From Akanthomyces muscarius (lineage: Eukaryota; Ascomycota; Sordariomycetes; Hypocreales; Cordycipitaceae): a DNA stretch of 64,000 nucleotides. A program made the translations under genes and the position numbers. Shown in pieces: positions 37,101 through 48,501 of the stretch; the first letter of the stretch is position 1, and each line of letters opens with the position of its first letter. Below the pieces are notes generated by a model, which was given only the letters and a program-made list of their open reading frames with translations, searched no databases and was not told the DNA's origin. The stretch covers positions 754,001 to 818,000 of the forward strand of contig NW_026611617.1 in NCBI RefSeq assembly GCF_028009165.1. Direction: 5' to 3'.

Positions 37101-40100
37101 TCATCTTGCTTTGAAAGATGACCTCTTTTTCGGTAGCCACACCAGCTTTTGGGTTGCTGTAATCGACAACCAGTCCAAGGATACTCTGCAAAATAGTCCA
37201 TCGGTCGGGCGCAAAGTCGACTGGCCCCGAATTGCCAATGGTGTAAATCAGCTCATACGTCGGCGACAAGATCTCATCGCACTCATCAATAATGTCTCGG
37301 GAGTTTGAATTGATATACTTCAAGAGTCCAATGTAATTTTTTGTTTCTCTGACGTCCTCGTTTAGACAAGTGGAGAGAAGCAGCGACAAGTGATGCTCAG
37401 GCTGAAGGAGGAGCACACCGCCTGCCTTGGCACAGCGGACGAAAGCTAACTGGAGCTTTCCAATCTCACTGTTACTGAGCCTAGACTCTCTGTTGAACGG
37501 CATGTAGAAGACAGGGCGATCGATCAGTCCGCCCATGGCTGCAGTCATCGTGTCAATCATTTGCATGGACTGGTGCTTGCCCACGAAAACTCGGACGAGC
37601 TCGCTGCCTCGGGCCAAGGAGGCGCTCAATATCGGAATAATGACAGAAGATTTGCCTTCTCCCATGTTCAGCTGCATGACGGAGTTTTCGCCGTTTGGAG
37701 GGTCTTTCATTTGGTGCATAATTTCCAGCTGATTGGCTCGGACGCAGATGTCGTTGCTGATTTCGAAAAGCGTGGCATCAGAAAATGCCGAATCTTCGTA
37801 GCTGTATCTGTCAATTGTCTTGATTTCACTCAATACGTCTCTTTTATTCTTGCAGGCTCTCAAGATTCTGTCCACATGCAGTAGGTCGCGACAGAGGACA
37901 GCGATTTGCCGGAGTAGGGGCAACCACTGCTCGGTCGTAGTTGATCGGTTTGAAAAAGAGAGCAGCTGCAGGAAAAGTTTGAGTGAAACGCGCGGGAAAA
38001 TGTCTGTGTATTTCACAATCTCCGAAAAGGTGGAATCCAGAGAGGCGACTTCACGGGCGGCAGCGTTTGCCTGCTCCAGTCGAGCTTTCAGTCTTTCCAA
38101 AATCTCGGACCTGCAGTCCTCTGCCGAAGACGCAATCTGCCCGAAATCGGGGATTAAATATTCCATGCATTGGTGGTTTTTCAGAGCTGTTGCGCTATCG
38201 AGCAGTCTCTCGGAGTAATCCTCTTCGTGCTGCTTGTTAGCTGTGCCTTGAAGTCTTTGTATTAGGCTACGCAGAGCAGGCTGTAGGCTATGCTTGCCCA
38301 TTCGAACGTGCTTCTTGATCCGATCGATGAATTCGTTTCTCCATCCATCCTCGGTTGCAAATTGCATCGGATGTTGCGCCATGATTGCATCCATGGTGAT
38401 ATATCCACGCTTGTGCTCGCCGTCCTGGGTCGGCGAGATGAACAGCAGACCCGGAACACTTTTTGGGACCTGTGGCAAGACACCAGCAGCTGTTGAAAGA
38501 TGCTCAAAGTAGTTTGTGTATGTTTGATTGAGACGGACATTTTTGATCAGGTTTTCGATGGCGTCTTCTGCTCGTTTTACGTGTAAGTAAGAGCTGTATT
38601 CCGTCAGGTTCATCAAACTCTTCTCCCCGATCTGCTTCGCCAGGGCTTCAATAGCCTCGTCTTGCTCTCGAAGAAACATGTCCTCTGCACTTTCTTTTCC
38701 GTCCTCTTCGTCTTCTTCGTCCTCTCCATCGGAATCATCAATGTCCATTTTGTCGCTGTTGAATTCACGTTTCGCTCCTTCCAGTGCCTCAATAATCTTG
38801 TCCTTGTTGACCTCATTACCATCGTTAGCACCGGTGTTTGTACTTGTCGGAATCTCGACTGATGATGGTACTTTTCCTAGCCAGATGGCCGAGAGAACGG
38901 GAACCAGGTTAGTGGCCGACTCCTTGCTCATACCAGATGCGACAGTGGCCAGCCACAATCGCACGCGGTAGGGGTTGAGGTTCTCTCTCAGCCGACTGAG
39001 GGCGTCGTGAACTGAGCAAAAGTCCGCTTCTAGCGTGTTCTCTTCCTTGCCGAGCATACCAGCGGAATATCTGAGCTTTTCCGCGTCGTAGTGTCTTGTT
39101 GCTCCTTTGGTGATGCCTCCCTTGGCCACACTTCTCCAAATGTCAGATGTAGCGGGTACTCCGCTGTTGAACAGTTGGCATTGTTTTGCACCCAGCGACG
39201 CAAAGTACGATCTCCGGAAGCCGTCGGACTGGCAATATTTCATCTGACCTTTTGCTTCTTTGAGCTCCTTTTTGGTCGTTGGCATTCGAAAGTAGTAAAC
39301 TGCGTCATCGGATGACTGCTCAGCTCCATACCGCTGAGTGCGAAAGCAAGCAAAGCGTGCCGCGTCGGCTACCCTTAGTTTCTTCACCGACTCAGGATAA
39401 ATCCGCCTCTCCATTGTAGACGTGCGCTTGAATATCTCGGATATCTCTGCGCTGTCCAGGATTTTTTGAGCTGCAAACCAGTAGCATTCATGGTGCGATG
39501 CCACACGCAAATTGGGATCCCATTCTATCATGGGAAGACTCCCCCGCGACTTTTTAGCCAGCTTTCTCTCAGGGGCAAGCTTGCTGATCTTGTTCACAAG
39601 GTCGTAGTCTTCGACGCTGAGAGCGAAAAATGACGTGAGCGCCCCTGACTGGAGGATGTCGAGCGCGGTCTCCTGCCCTGTCTTACCCGTGAAAGGATCT
39701 GGCAAGCAATATGACGTGAGTGCAGACAGATAAGCCAAGTACGCCTTGCTCCTCCATGTATGATCCGGCTTCAGCTGCCTCAGGAGCTCATCGACCTGAT
39801 ACACGTGGACCATGGTGTCTGCCTTGATGCCTACCTGGACCCTCATGTGGCTTTTGCTGCGGCTGTATTCCACTTCGCCGTCCGGGACCAGTACGATTCG
39901 GCTTGAGGTATTCAGTTGGTTGTATAAAACGAGAGTCGAACGGCAGCCGAGCAAGGTGTCAGGCCGGTAGTCATGGCTGACGCACATGTTCTCATGCTCC
40001 ACGGAGTGTATTGCTGAGGATCCATCTGGGACGAAAAAGTTCAGTCCAAGGCTGCGCAGATGTATCTCCAAATTCCTCTTTTTGGCGTTCAAGATGACGG

Positions 40101-43100
40101 TGAAATCTTTTTCCATGATGAAATACTTGAACATTTGGAAGAATCTTTGGTGGTATTCCAACTCGATCGGGAGCACGATGCGGTCTTGCTTATGGTCCTT
40201 CAGTAGCCATCCGCCTTCTTCTTCGTTCAGGCGCCAAGAGAGTGAGCAACGATCCCAAGGGTCTTGAGTCGAATAAAAGTCGACTTCGTCGCGAGTTTGG
40301 CCGAGAGTAGACCAATGAAGGTATTCATCCAGATATCGTGACGGAAATTGAAATTGCGGCCCGGATAGAACTCGTCGAGGGATCAGTACATGCACTGTGC
40401 CGTCTTTGCTTGCCCGCACATGTAAGTCGTAATCGCGGCGCTCATCGTCTTGATCCGAAGTAATCATTTCGAGTCCAACTTCAATCGTAAATCCTTTGAA
40501 AGGCTGCTTAAATCTGTACTCATATCGTGGGTCGGCGGTAGGAGTGACAGCAGGGCCTAGGGACCCGAAGAGAGCAATAAAATCTGCGTGCTCTGTGAAG
40601 GTATCCGATAAGTGTCTTGGGCTTTTACCATCAATCAGAAGCTCGGCCGACATGAGGTTGAAATGGATAGTCTGGCCAATTGTCCCATCCAGAAGGATCA
40701 GATGGGTCTTCATCCAGGAGCCAGCGACCATCTCGCATCGCTCCGTAGCTAACCGGATGGAGAGCGGCTGTCCAAGGCTATAGTATACTCCATTGGAGAT
40801 ACCATATCCATTTCCGTCTCTCACCATCCCACCCAAGATCTGAGATGCATTGGCAGCAAGTCGTAGCCAAGAAGAGTAGAGTGACCTCTGGAACGTGGTT
40901 GCGATGTAGCTTTTGCTTTCCTGTATGATGGTACTGGCAAGGACATATCCCTCCGCCACTGTGATGTCTCGCAGTATTGGCTTCAAGCGCCCGTTGTCAA
41001 GGTTCAATGTATGCACGTAAATCAACGCGAGCTCCAACTGCGTCTCGTGCATCTCCGAGGTGGAGTCGTGAACCAACGGTCGAATCTGCTGCATCCATCT
41101 AAAGCAGGCTTCGCGGCTTCGAGAAAGAATGGCGTATTCTTGCTTTTGGGATATATTGGGTCCGTCGGCAATAAACTTGATGGCTATGGTGCAGAACACC
41201 GCAATGGCCACGCGTCCCGAGAAGCTAGTCGTATAAAACTGCAGCTGCCGCTCAACTTCACTCAGGAGTTTTTCAGCAAATGAAGCGTCGCCCAGCTGCG
41301 CATGTCGCTGTCTCAGGTTGTCTCTTCCGTTTCCTGGGCTGGCCTGCAAGACTGCCTGAGATATGAATAAAAATGTCTCAGAGGCTTTCCAGTCGATGGA
41401 CGACCCGCGCAGGCTGTGCAATATCTTTGGCCATGTCACGTTATCTCCAAAGCATAGAGATGCGAGCTCCTCATTATGCTTGATTCGCGAAGTATCTTTT
41501 TCTTCGTCTCGTAAAGGTATGAGCTCGTTGGGGTTCATGCCTTTCTCAGCATCCATCTCGAGGAACTTTTGCAGGATATGGTTCTGGTCGTCAAGCTTCA
41601 TTCTGCACATGTCGGCAATAGCCCATCCTGCACGAACAGTGCCAAGGAACTTGTGCTCAACACAGTCAAATAACTTCCACTTCATGCGACATGGCTTGAT
41701 AAGTTCCTCCACTGTGGTATTTTGCTGGACTGGCTTGGGGCCGGCGCCTTCAAGGACCGGCTTCGACGCGAGGCAGATTCTGCTATTGGTTTCCAACCCA
41801 TATACCTTGTAGTATTGCACATATGGCTCGCAGTTCTTGAGGTATGATTGGTTTACCTGTACGTTTCTCTCGATTTCGTGGCCTGCGACATCAAGTTGAA
41901 GAAAGAAGCAAAAGTCGCGCCAAGCTGCAATGTCTCCAGGCACTTGAAGCTCAAAAACAAGGGCGTGAGCCGCGTCGGTCGCATCCGGGAGTATCTTGTA
42001 GTAGGGCCGGATTTGGATCTCACGAGCAGCCGCAAGATTGTTGCAACGCGTGCAGAGAAGGTTTGAAGTTCCTACCGTGCAAACAGTCGGATCACAATGT
42101 GTGCTTGCGTGGTTATCCAAAAGCATCTTTTGCCTCTTTTTCTCTTTATTCAGCTCAGCCGCCTTTTTCTGCTCATCCTTCTCTGCTGAAGCTTTCATGC
42201 GTACCATGAGGTCATGGTGAAGTGCGCTCTCCTGCGCAAAGCGAGACGCGAAGCAACCGGGGCCGCCGTACTCGGCAATCATACTCGTCTTGCTGGAGGC
42301 TCGCTTGGCAATATAGTCCTCTGCTTGCCCAAGGCGCCGTCTGTCTTTTGCGGTTCGCAAAAGCAGGCCGTCCCAGTTCACGTTTTCGATGCCCAGAGGT
42401 GCGTATTCGCTCAGCAGTGGATTGCGGCCGACGGCGACTTTGTCGCATGCTACCCATAGCTCCAGTAGGGTCAGGATCATGACTGATAGATGATAGGGAT
42501 GATTCTTGTACGCGACACTGGCTCTTTCGAAATAATTGACGGCCAAGGTTCTTATTGAGCTGCATAAAGAATCTGTTTCGTGCTTCTCGATGTACGAGTC
42601 GAGGTAATCTTCCACCCAATACTCCACCAGAATGTAGTCGTGAATGTTTTCTGCTGCTGAACCGCCTCCAATTTTCAGAACATTCGGCATTTTGTCTTGA
42701 TCCCATACTTGGGTGTCTGACTTGGGATCGCAAACTGGTTTCGGAGCAGACAGCTTGCCTTTATGGGCTTTAGACAAAAACGAATCCAAGTCTGGGAGCT
42801 TGACCTTGCCCATGGCTGCATCGAAATAAAACGGATTTATTCTCTTCGGTATTTTGTCGCGCTCATGTTGCACAAGCGCATCGAGTCTGGACCGTAGCAG
42901 CGTATCGGCTTTTTCCACGGCAGCATGGACATATCCCATTAATTGACCTGCTCCCTCATCGTGAAACTTGGCCTCGAGTTTCATAGTTCGGTGGCCAATT
43001 TTTCGTCTCATGAGTTGAATCATGTCGCTATCCAATCCGCGGTCACATGCAACTCGAATAAGTGAGGAGAAGAAAACCAGCATGAATTGCTTGTACACTG

Positions 43101-43953
43101 TGTGGTCGGGCGACGGCCCGTGGGCGCACAGCTCTTGTTGAAGCACTACTTTGAACAGAAGCCAGACTGGCGATCGTCTGATGGTCGCAGACTCCGTTTC
43201 CGTGACTAGGACATAATCACGAGTATTCTTCACGATACTTTTATCTTCGTGCGCGTCGGTCGACGTGGATTGCTCGGAGAACAGCCAAGCGAAGAATGGG
43301 TCAAAGATGTGGTTTGGTAGAGTCGCATCAAATGTCTGCTCAGTCGTCTTGCCTTTGGTATTTCTGGTAGGCTTTACTCCAGCTACTTCACGCTTGTCCA
43401 GCTCGGCAAATGTTTCGGCGAGGACCTGCAGAAATCCTTCTTGGCTGGCGGTATCCTCATCGATTGCGACACTAATCTCAGGAAACTTTCGTCGTAGTCT
43501 CCCTGTTGTTGCTATGACAGCTTGCACTCGCGGAGACAATTGAAATGCTTCGATGCGGCGATCCGCCCAGTGAATGATGATGCCAGCATTATGATGCGGT
43601 AGGTAGAGAGGGATGGGTTCTAAAGCTTGGTCAGTGAAGCTCGTGGTAGCAGAGAGTACTGCCAGTTATGTACCAGGGTTTTTCTCATTGAGAAGCTTAA
43701 GAAGGTTCTCTTCACTAATTTTTCCACTGGATCTGGCGTCGATAAAGTTGTGGACGATTCGGGGCCAGTTGCGTGTCGGTGTCTTGGAATCTGCGGAGAG
43801 AAGCATCTGAGCTTTCTCGAGAGCGAAGATGAGCAGTTTTGGCAAGTCCTGCACAAAAGGAGCGTCATTGTTCTCCTCTGGAAGCTTGGGTAGCAAGAAT
43901 GTATCCTGCACGAGAATACTGAAGTTGCGAGGGTCGATATATGGGGTTTTCAT
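34146..43953 (-). CDS. Giant DUF6606/DUF3638/DUF3645 P-loop protein with in-frame TAG
   Basis: Three exons, 43953-43674, 43619-35832 and 35758-34146 (introns of 54 and 73 bp), form 3,227 codons. The product has a DUF6606-like N-terminus (LVQDTFLLPKLPEE). DUF3638 contains a Walker A motif (MGEGKSSVI, about residue 2078) and an acidic Walker B-like DECDEIL (about 2205). A DUF3645-like segment and DEAHTRGTDLRLP (about 2656) recall motifs of SF2/SecA-type ATPases. The C-terminus reads LLVTRDFARTLRDI. The family is widespread in fungi and uncharacterised; nucleotide-driven remodelling is my inference. A single TAG (35444-35442, codon 2795) interrupts exon 3, after which the same frame stays open for 431 codons with family-like sequence. 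It could be a true nonsense mutation, an edited codon, a sequence error, or lie in a 132-bp in-frame intron (GTGAGG...AAGCAG, about 35534-35403). Confidence 0.8.
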
Positions 43954-44590
43954 CGTCCCAGATGGTGTGCCTGATGGTAGCAAGGCGGCAAGTGCAAGAT
44001 GACGAGTTGAAAAGGCAAAAAGGCAACGGTGGAGATAGAGTAGATGCTTGGAGCGCAAGCAAAATGGCCAGGTTCGATTAGGTTGCGAAGATTCAAATGC
44101 GGGAGCTGGAAGCCTGGGAGGTGATGCGAAAGGAGAGTTGAGAAGAGCTGGAGAGGGAGCTTGCAAGTCGAAATCGCCGCGTTTGCTACCCTGCATCGCA
44201 GCCGGCAGTAACTGCGTCTTGCAAACGGCTCCCCTTTTGTTGAAAGGATTAGCGCTAATGCGTCTGGCAGTTGAAGTCACTGAGGATAATGATTGGTGTA
44301 GGGGGAAAGATATCGTAACGTAAGCCATAATCTAAACCTATCGCCGCCTTAGCAGCAGGATATGAAGCCATCACGACGTTGCTTACACCATCGCGCAAAC
44401 GGAGCCTACAAACGATTTGAATCCACTGAAAACAGTGATGGAAGAAAATCAGCATAACTGTTTTGTTGTTATTTTTATTTATCTCAAAGCTACAAGCATC
44501 ATCAAGGGAAACAGCGTTATCCCGCGGCCGGCCACTGTCCAAGCTGTACCACACCAATCCGCACAGTCTAGAAGTCGATGCCGGAGCGCC

Positions 44591-44821
44591 TCAATACTCC
44601 TCGATTAGACTCGCAGCGCTTTCAAAGTTCACCTGATTAGCCCCGAACGCAGCGTCAATTTCGGCCAATACTGATCCGACGACCCTTCGCAGGGCCTCCA
44701 AGTAACGTTGCCCTGGTGTCCTCGTCTTGCCGATCTTTGGTCGCAAATATTCCGGCCCATGACCTTTTATTACTAGGTCAACATTATGATTTTGATCGCC
44801 TGTTACGCGTTGCAAATTCAT
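44591..44821 (-). CDS. Small hypothetical ORF (76 aa)
   Basis: ATG-initiated frame of 76 residues. The segment GHGPEYLRPKIGKTRTPGQ and the following Ala/Leu-rich helix (RYLEALRRVVGSVLAEIDAAF) look more protein-like than neighbouring shadows, but no family is recognised and there is no detectable second exon. It could be the last exon of a decayed gene or chance. Confidence 0.25.
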   Translation of the reverse strand: MNLQRVTGDQNHNVDLVIKGHGPEYLRPKIGKTRTPGQRYLEALRRVVGSVLAEIDAAFGANQVNFESAASLIEEY

Positions 44822-45349
44822 GAGTTACTTTTTTTTCTTTTGTCTCGTTCATCCGTTGTCTGCGTGGGGGCTCGTGTCCTGCATGGTGTATCAGCCCATG
44901 TTTCCGGCCCGTCGCCCTTTTATCCCCGTGCTCATCTCCTCACGGCCACCTGTCAGAGGCTGGACCTTGACGGGGTAACGAATAAGCTTTACTTACTTTT
45001 CTCTTGCGACTTCCTTCCCCACGCATCGTTCGCGTAGCTTATGCTTGCGAGTTGCGTAGTTCCCGATCGCGTCGCCTCGTCTCTGTGTTTCAGTATTCTC
45101 TACATTGTCCCAACTTGCACTGCGCTCTACACCCATGATTCATCAGTCCCGAGCACCTTTTCTTTCTCTCCAAGATTTGCCCCGACATAGCACTAGACCA
45201 CTTCTCAGTGCCGTAGGTAGTTTTGCCGTAGGAGTCAGGGGCACAGCAAAAAGTGACGCCGGTGATTGTCGGTTGCCTTGCAAGAGACAGCAGCGGCAAG
45301 GCGCGACTGCTGCGTAGCTACGCCCACGAACTGCTCTTACCCTATTGAA

Positions 45350-45480
45350 GATTGTTTCCTACTTCTCTTATTTGTCTCTTTATTCTCATATTTCTTCTTT
45401 TCCTTTTTGTTTTCTTCCTCGCTTTATTTTTCATTATTCTTTTTCTCCTTTGTCTTTTCTTCATCATTTTTTCTTTCTTG
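45350..45480 (+). promoter_or_regulatory. Pyrimidine-rich tract
   Basis: About 130 bases nearly all T and C on the plus strand. When translated it mimics a run of hydrophobic residues, but it is more likely promoter or leader sequence of the protease-like ORF. Confidence 0.35.
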
Positions 45481-45582
45481 GCACGACTTCAAAGTGCTCA
45501 CAGCCGAGTGTTTGGCTCGGTATTTCTCTCGCCCGCCATTTCATTATCACCCCAAGGTCCCAACACCACTTACGATTGGATC

Positions 45583-46416
45583 ATGGACTGGATGCTGATT
45601 AAGTTGGACGCTTGCCGACATGAAGAAGAGCTATCAGAGCTCGACAATAAGTTGTATCTCACCAGAATCGAGCTCCAGAACGCCTCTGAAATCACGGGAC
45701 GCCCACATTTTAGACGCAGGCTGTTGGAGTATTGCGAGAAGGACCAAGACGCATCCCACGCCCCGACCGGTGACTACATACAGATTCCCTTGAAGGGTGT
45801 TGTCAGTATTGCTGAAATGCGGAACCCAGTAAGCAATGCGGACGACTACGATCCTACTATGCTGGTGGAAAACATTGGCCAGAAGACTGCACTCACTTTT
45901 GGGTTTGCGAGCACTTGTCAGTCCGTCATACGTATACTAGTTGATGGTATAGAGGTAAAGTCTGACGTGTGGCCCGTCATCACAAAGCCCGGCGTTGCCT
46001 TCTCGACTCTTGGGGATTCGGGCTCTTGTGTCTGGGATATGAATTGTCGTGTCGCTGGTATGATTGTTGCGGGAAACGGGGCAGTGTACCATGATGGCTT
46101 CATCGTTGATGCGACATATTTCAAGCCTATGGAGGCGGAATTGGAGGATATGGAAAGAATGGGGTTTAAGGCATCTCTTAATTTTTTGTATTTTGTAATT
46201 TTTCTTATAATCCTCTATTTCTCTTATTGCCCCTATCTTTTATTATTCTCTCTATTTTTGTTCAATCTCTCTCTTTTAACAAGTGTCGGTAGCCCAGCCA
46301 CTGTCGTTTCTTTCAGACCTCATGCTAATGTAGACCCAGTTGACACCCGTAGCCATGTGGCAGCCAGCAGTCCATTGGTACTGTCGGAGAAATCAGCTGC
46401 AGGAATGGGTTTCTAG
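45583..46416 (+). pseudogene. Truncated trypsin-like serine protease relic
   Basis: From the ATG at 45583 the frame encodes 277 residues. The segment DWMLIKLD resembles the region around the catalytic Asp of S1-fold peptidases found in fungal genomes. TLGDSGSCVWD (about residue 145-155) is the catalytic Ser motif, followed by MIVAGNG. The N-terminal half with the catalytic His is missing: upstream the same frame (from 45352) only reads a pyrimidine-rich tract as hydrophobic residues, although FGSVFLSPAI just before the ATG may be remnant coding sequence. The C-terminal hydrophobic run (about 190-230) comes from T-rich sequence at 46180-46280 that may be an intron. It is most likely 5'-truncated and inactive. 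Confidence 0.5.
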
Positions 46417-47471
46417 CAGCTATATTGGCATTGAATTAATACAGCCTTATACTTGCTCACTTCCCCCCTGCTGCGCGGCGTGCGTTGGCGGGCGGTCGTG
46501 ACCCGAAACGCGGAGCTGCCTCGTCTCGGAATATCGGATCGGTGGCTGTCGCAGGTTGCGTCTCGGCCAGGCGCCCCTCTAGTGATGATGACGACGCTAA
46601 GCTGCAGGAAGTTCAAACGAGACGAATTGATGCAGGAATCCTTTTCATTAGCCCATCATCGTCAAATATTAAAGCAAAAAAAGAAAAGGTTGTGTAATGC
46701 TGCGTTTTGGGGATGCTGGTGTACAAGTCACAGAAGTGGTAGTGTTGGTGTCAGACGCGGCCAAGCTCCACGACTCGACTCGGAGAGCACAATACCCGCC
46801 CGTCAAACCCCCCAAAGCTGAGAATTTAGGCCACACAGGGCTCAGTTTACCTATTCCGGAAAAGAAGCTCAACGCCACATCTGTTGCACAATGCCCTAGG
46901 CGCAACCGCCCATTTTCCGGGAACCTAGTGGGGGGCTCTTGTGACAGATGTGCGACGCACCACGACTTCAGATGGGGCAAGGCGGGCGGTCGTCCCCGAT
47001 CTTGTGCCTCTTCATCAATTTCAGACCAGGGAGGTGCCCTGCCTATCCTGCGGATCATTGCCCTGCGAGGGCTGCATCAAGGACGTGGAGGCATTGAATA
47101 ATCGTCCGCGTGGGGAGGGACTGGGCTGTGCCTCGTCTCCCGCCGCCGCAGCAATTCGTCGGAGGACACTTGCTTTTCTTGCTCGCATGAATACATGGGA
47201 TGGCATGAGAAACGAGGCGAGGAAGGAGAATGAATCGCATAGACGTATAAGTACGCCGTCTCGTCCCATCCCAAAAGCTTAACTTCCTTCTCATCATCAC
47301 GCTCACGACCTCTTCTATACAACAGCCTTCACTCCCTACGACCTGGTGTCACTCGTTCATTTCGCTCTTCTACAATTTAATCAAATCGACCTGGTAGTCG
47401 CTCTTTTCACAGCTTCTTCTTCTTCTTCAATCACATTTTTTTTTAACAACAACAACACCCCAACCGCAAAA
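46417..47471. other. Intergenic region upstream of the effector candidate
   Basis: No supported gene. The last 170 bases form a typical strong leader: TTCTTC and AACAAC repeats and a poly-T run just before the ATG, as in highly expressed secreted-protein genes. Confidence 0.55.
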
Positions 47472-48230
47472 ATGGTCCGCATCGCTGTCGCCGCTCTCCT
47501 CACCTGTTAGTCCTCTCCCCGACTCTCCACAACACCACACAGCCACGGCAACCTTTTGCCTCTTTTTTCTCTCTTCAAAAGCATCTTACCTCGACATACA
47601 CTGACTTTTATCGACGCAGTCGCCGTCTCCGTCTTCGCCGTCGGTGACCCCGCCGGCGCCGCCAACGTCGGCAACGGCCAGGGCAAGCAGTTCATCACCG
47701 GAGGCTGCACCGCCGACGCCGACTGCGCGTCGGGCTGCTGCGCCGGCCTCAAGGACGGCGCCGTGTGCTCCGCCAAGGACGTTGCCAACGAGCAGGGCAA
47801 GCAGGGTTGCGGCTTCGGCGGCGCCGCTGCCGGTGGTGGTGGCAAGAAGCAGAACGGCGACGCTGGTAATGCTGGTAACGCTGGTAACGCTGGCAACGCT
47901 GGTGGCAACAACGCCGCCGTCCCTGACGCCGCCGGCTCTCAAAACGTCGGCAACGGCCAGGGCAAGCAGTTCATCACCGGCGCGTGCACATCCGACGCCG
48001 ACTGCGCGTCGGGTTGCTGCGCCGGCAAGGGCAACGGCGCCGTCTGCTCGGCACGCGCCGTCGCCAACGAGCAGGGCAAGCAGGGCTGCGGCTTTGGCGG
48101 TGCCGGCGCTGGTGCCGGTGGTGCTGGCGGTGCCGGTGGCAAGAAGCAGGCCGGCAACGGCGCTGCCAACAACGGTGCCGACGGCCAGAACGGCAACGGT
48201 CAGCTGTGCGCTCGCGAGTGGACTGCTTAA
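47472..48230 (+). CDS. Secreted BAS2-like protein with two cysteine repeats
   Basis: Two exons, 47472-47505 and 47620-48230 (114-bp intron with CTGAC branch), encode 214 residues. The signal peptide MVRIAVAALLTFAVSVFA is completed across the splice. The mature protein is two copies of a module of about 65 residues: NVGNGQGKQFITG then Cys-x6-Cys-x4-CysCys-x8-Cys-x13-Cys ending GCGFGGA. The copies are separated by a Gly/Asn/Ala-rich linker with four AGN units, and a second Gly-rich linker leads to the tail. The module resembles biotrophy-associated secreted protein 2 of Magnaporthe and relatives in many Sordariomycetes. Six cysteines per repeat suggest three disulfides. It is probably an extracellular host- or surface-interacting protein. 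The two modules share long identical DNA stretches, implying a recent internal duplication. Confidence 0.8.
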
Positions 48231-48501
48231 GCGTCGTCATGGGGAAGGCATGGTAGAGCGTCGACGCTGCAGAGGCAGTGCCGCTGCTGCTACTGATGGT
48301 GGCTCGGAAATCGAGCTCGCTCGTCTGGATATACTGTCACATAGCACGGAGAAGTTTCGAGTGTCATTTATTGTAGATTCAAATTGATGTATTCCTTCTC
48401 CCACCTTATTCTTCTACTTGACACCGAGAATGCCTTTAAAGAAATGTGAGAAAATCCACGAAATAGGTATACGAAACATAAACAAACCAGCTACACCGCG
48501 T

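Larger units (their letters stand above)
43954..45582. other. Divergent intergenic region
   Basis: About 1.6 kb. The minus-strand frame upstream of 43953 stays open to 44328 but is poorly coding-like. A 76-codon ORF is listed separately. A long pyrimidine-rich tract (45350-45480) precedes the protease-like ORF. Confidence 0.5.

Noticed and set aside
43954..44328. Extension of the giant gene's first exon upstream of 43953
   Set aside because: The frame is open but Ser/Pro/Leu-rich and unlike the family N-terminus, which begins near MKTPYIDPRNFSILVQ.
46697..47101. Plus-strand 134-codon ORF
   Set aside because: No homology or start context; part of the effector gene's upstream region.
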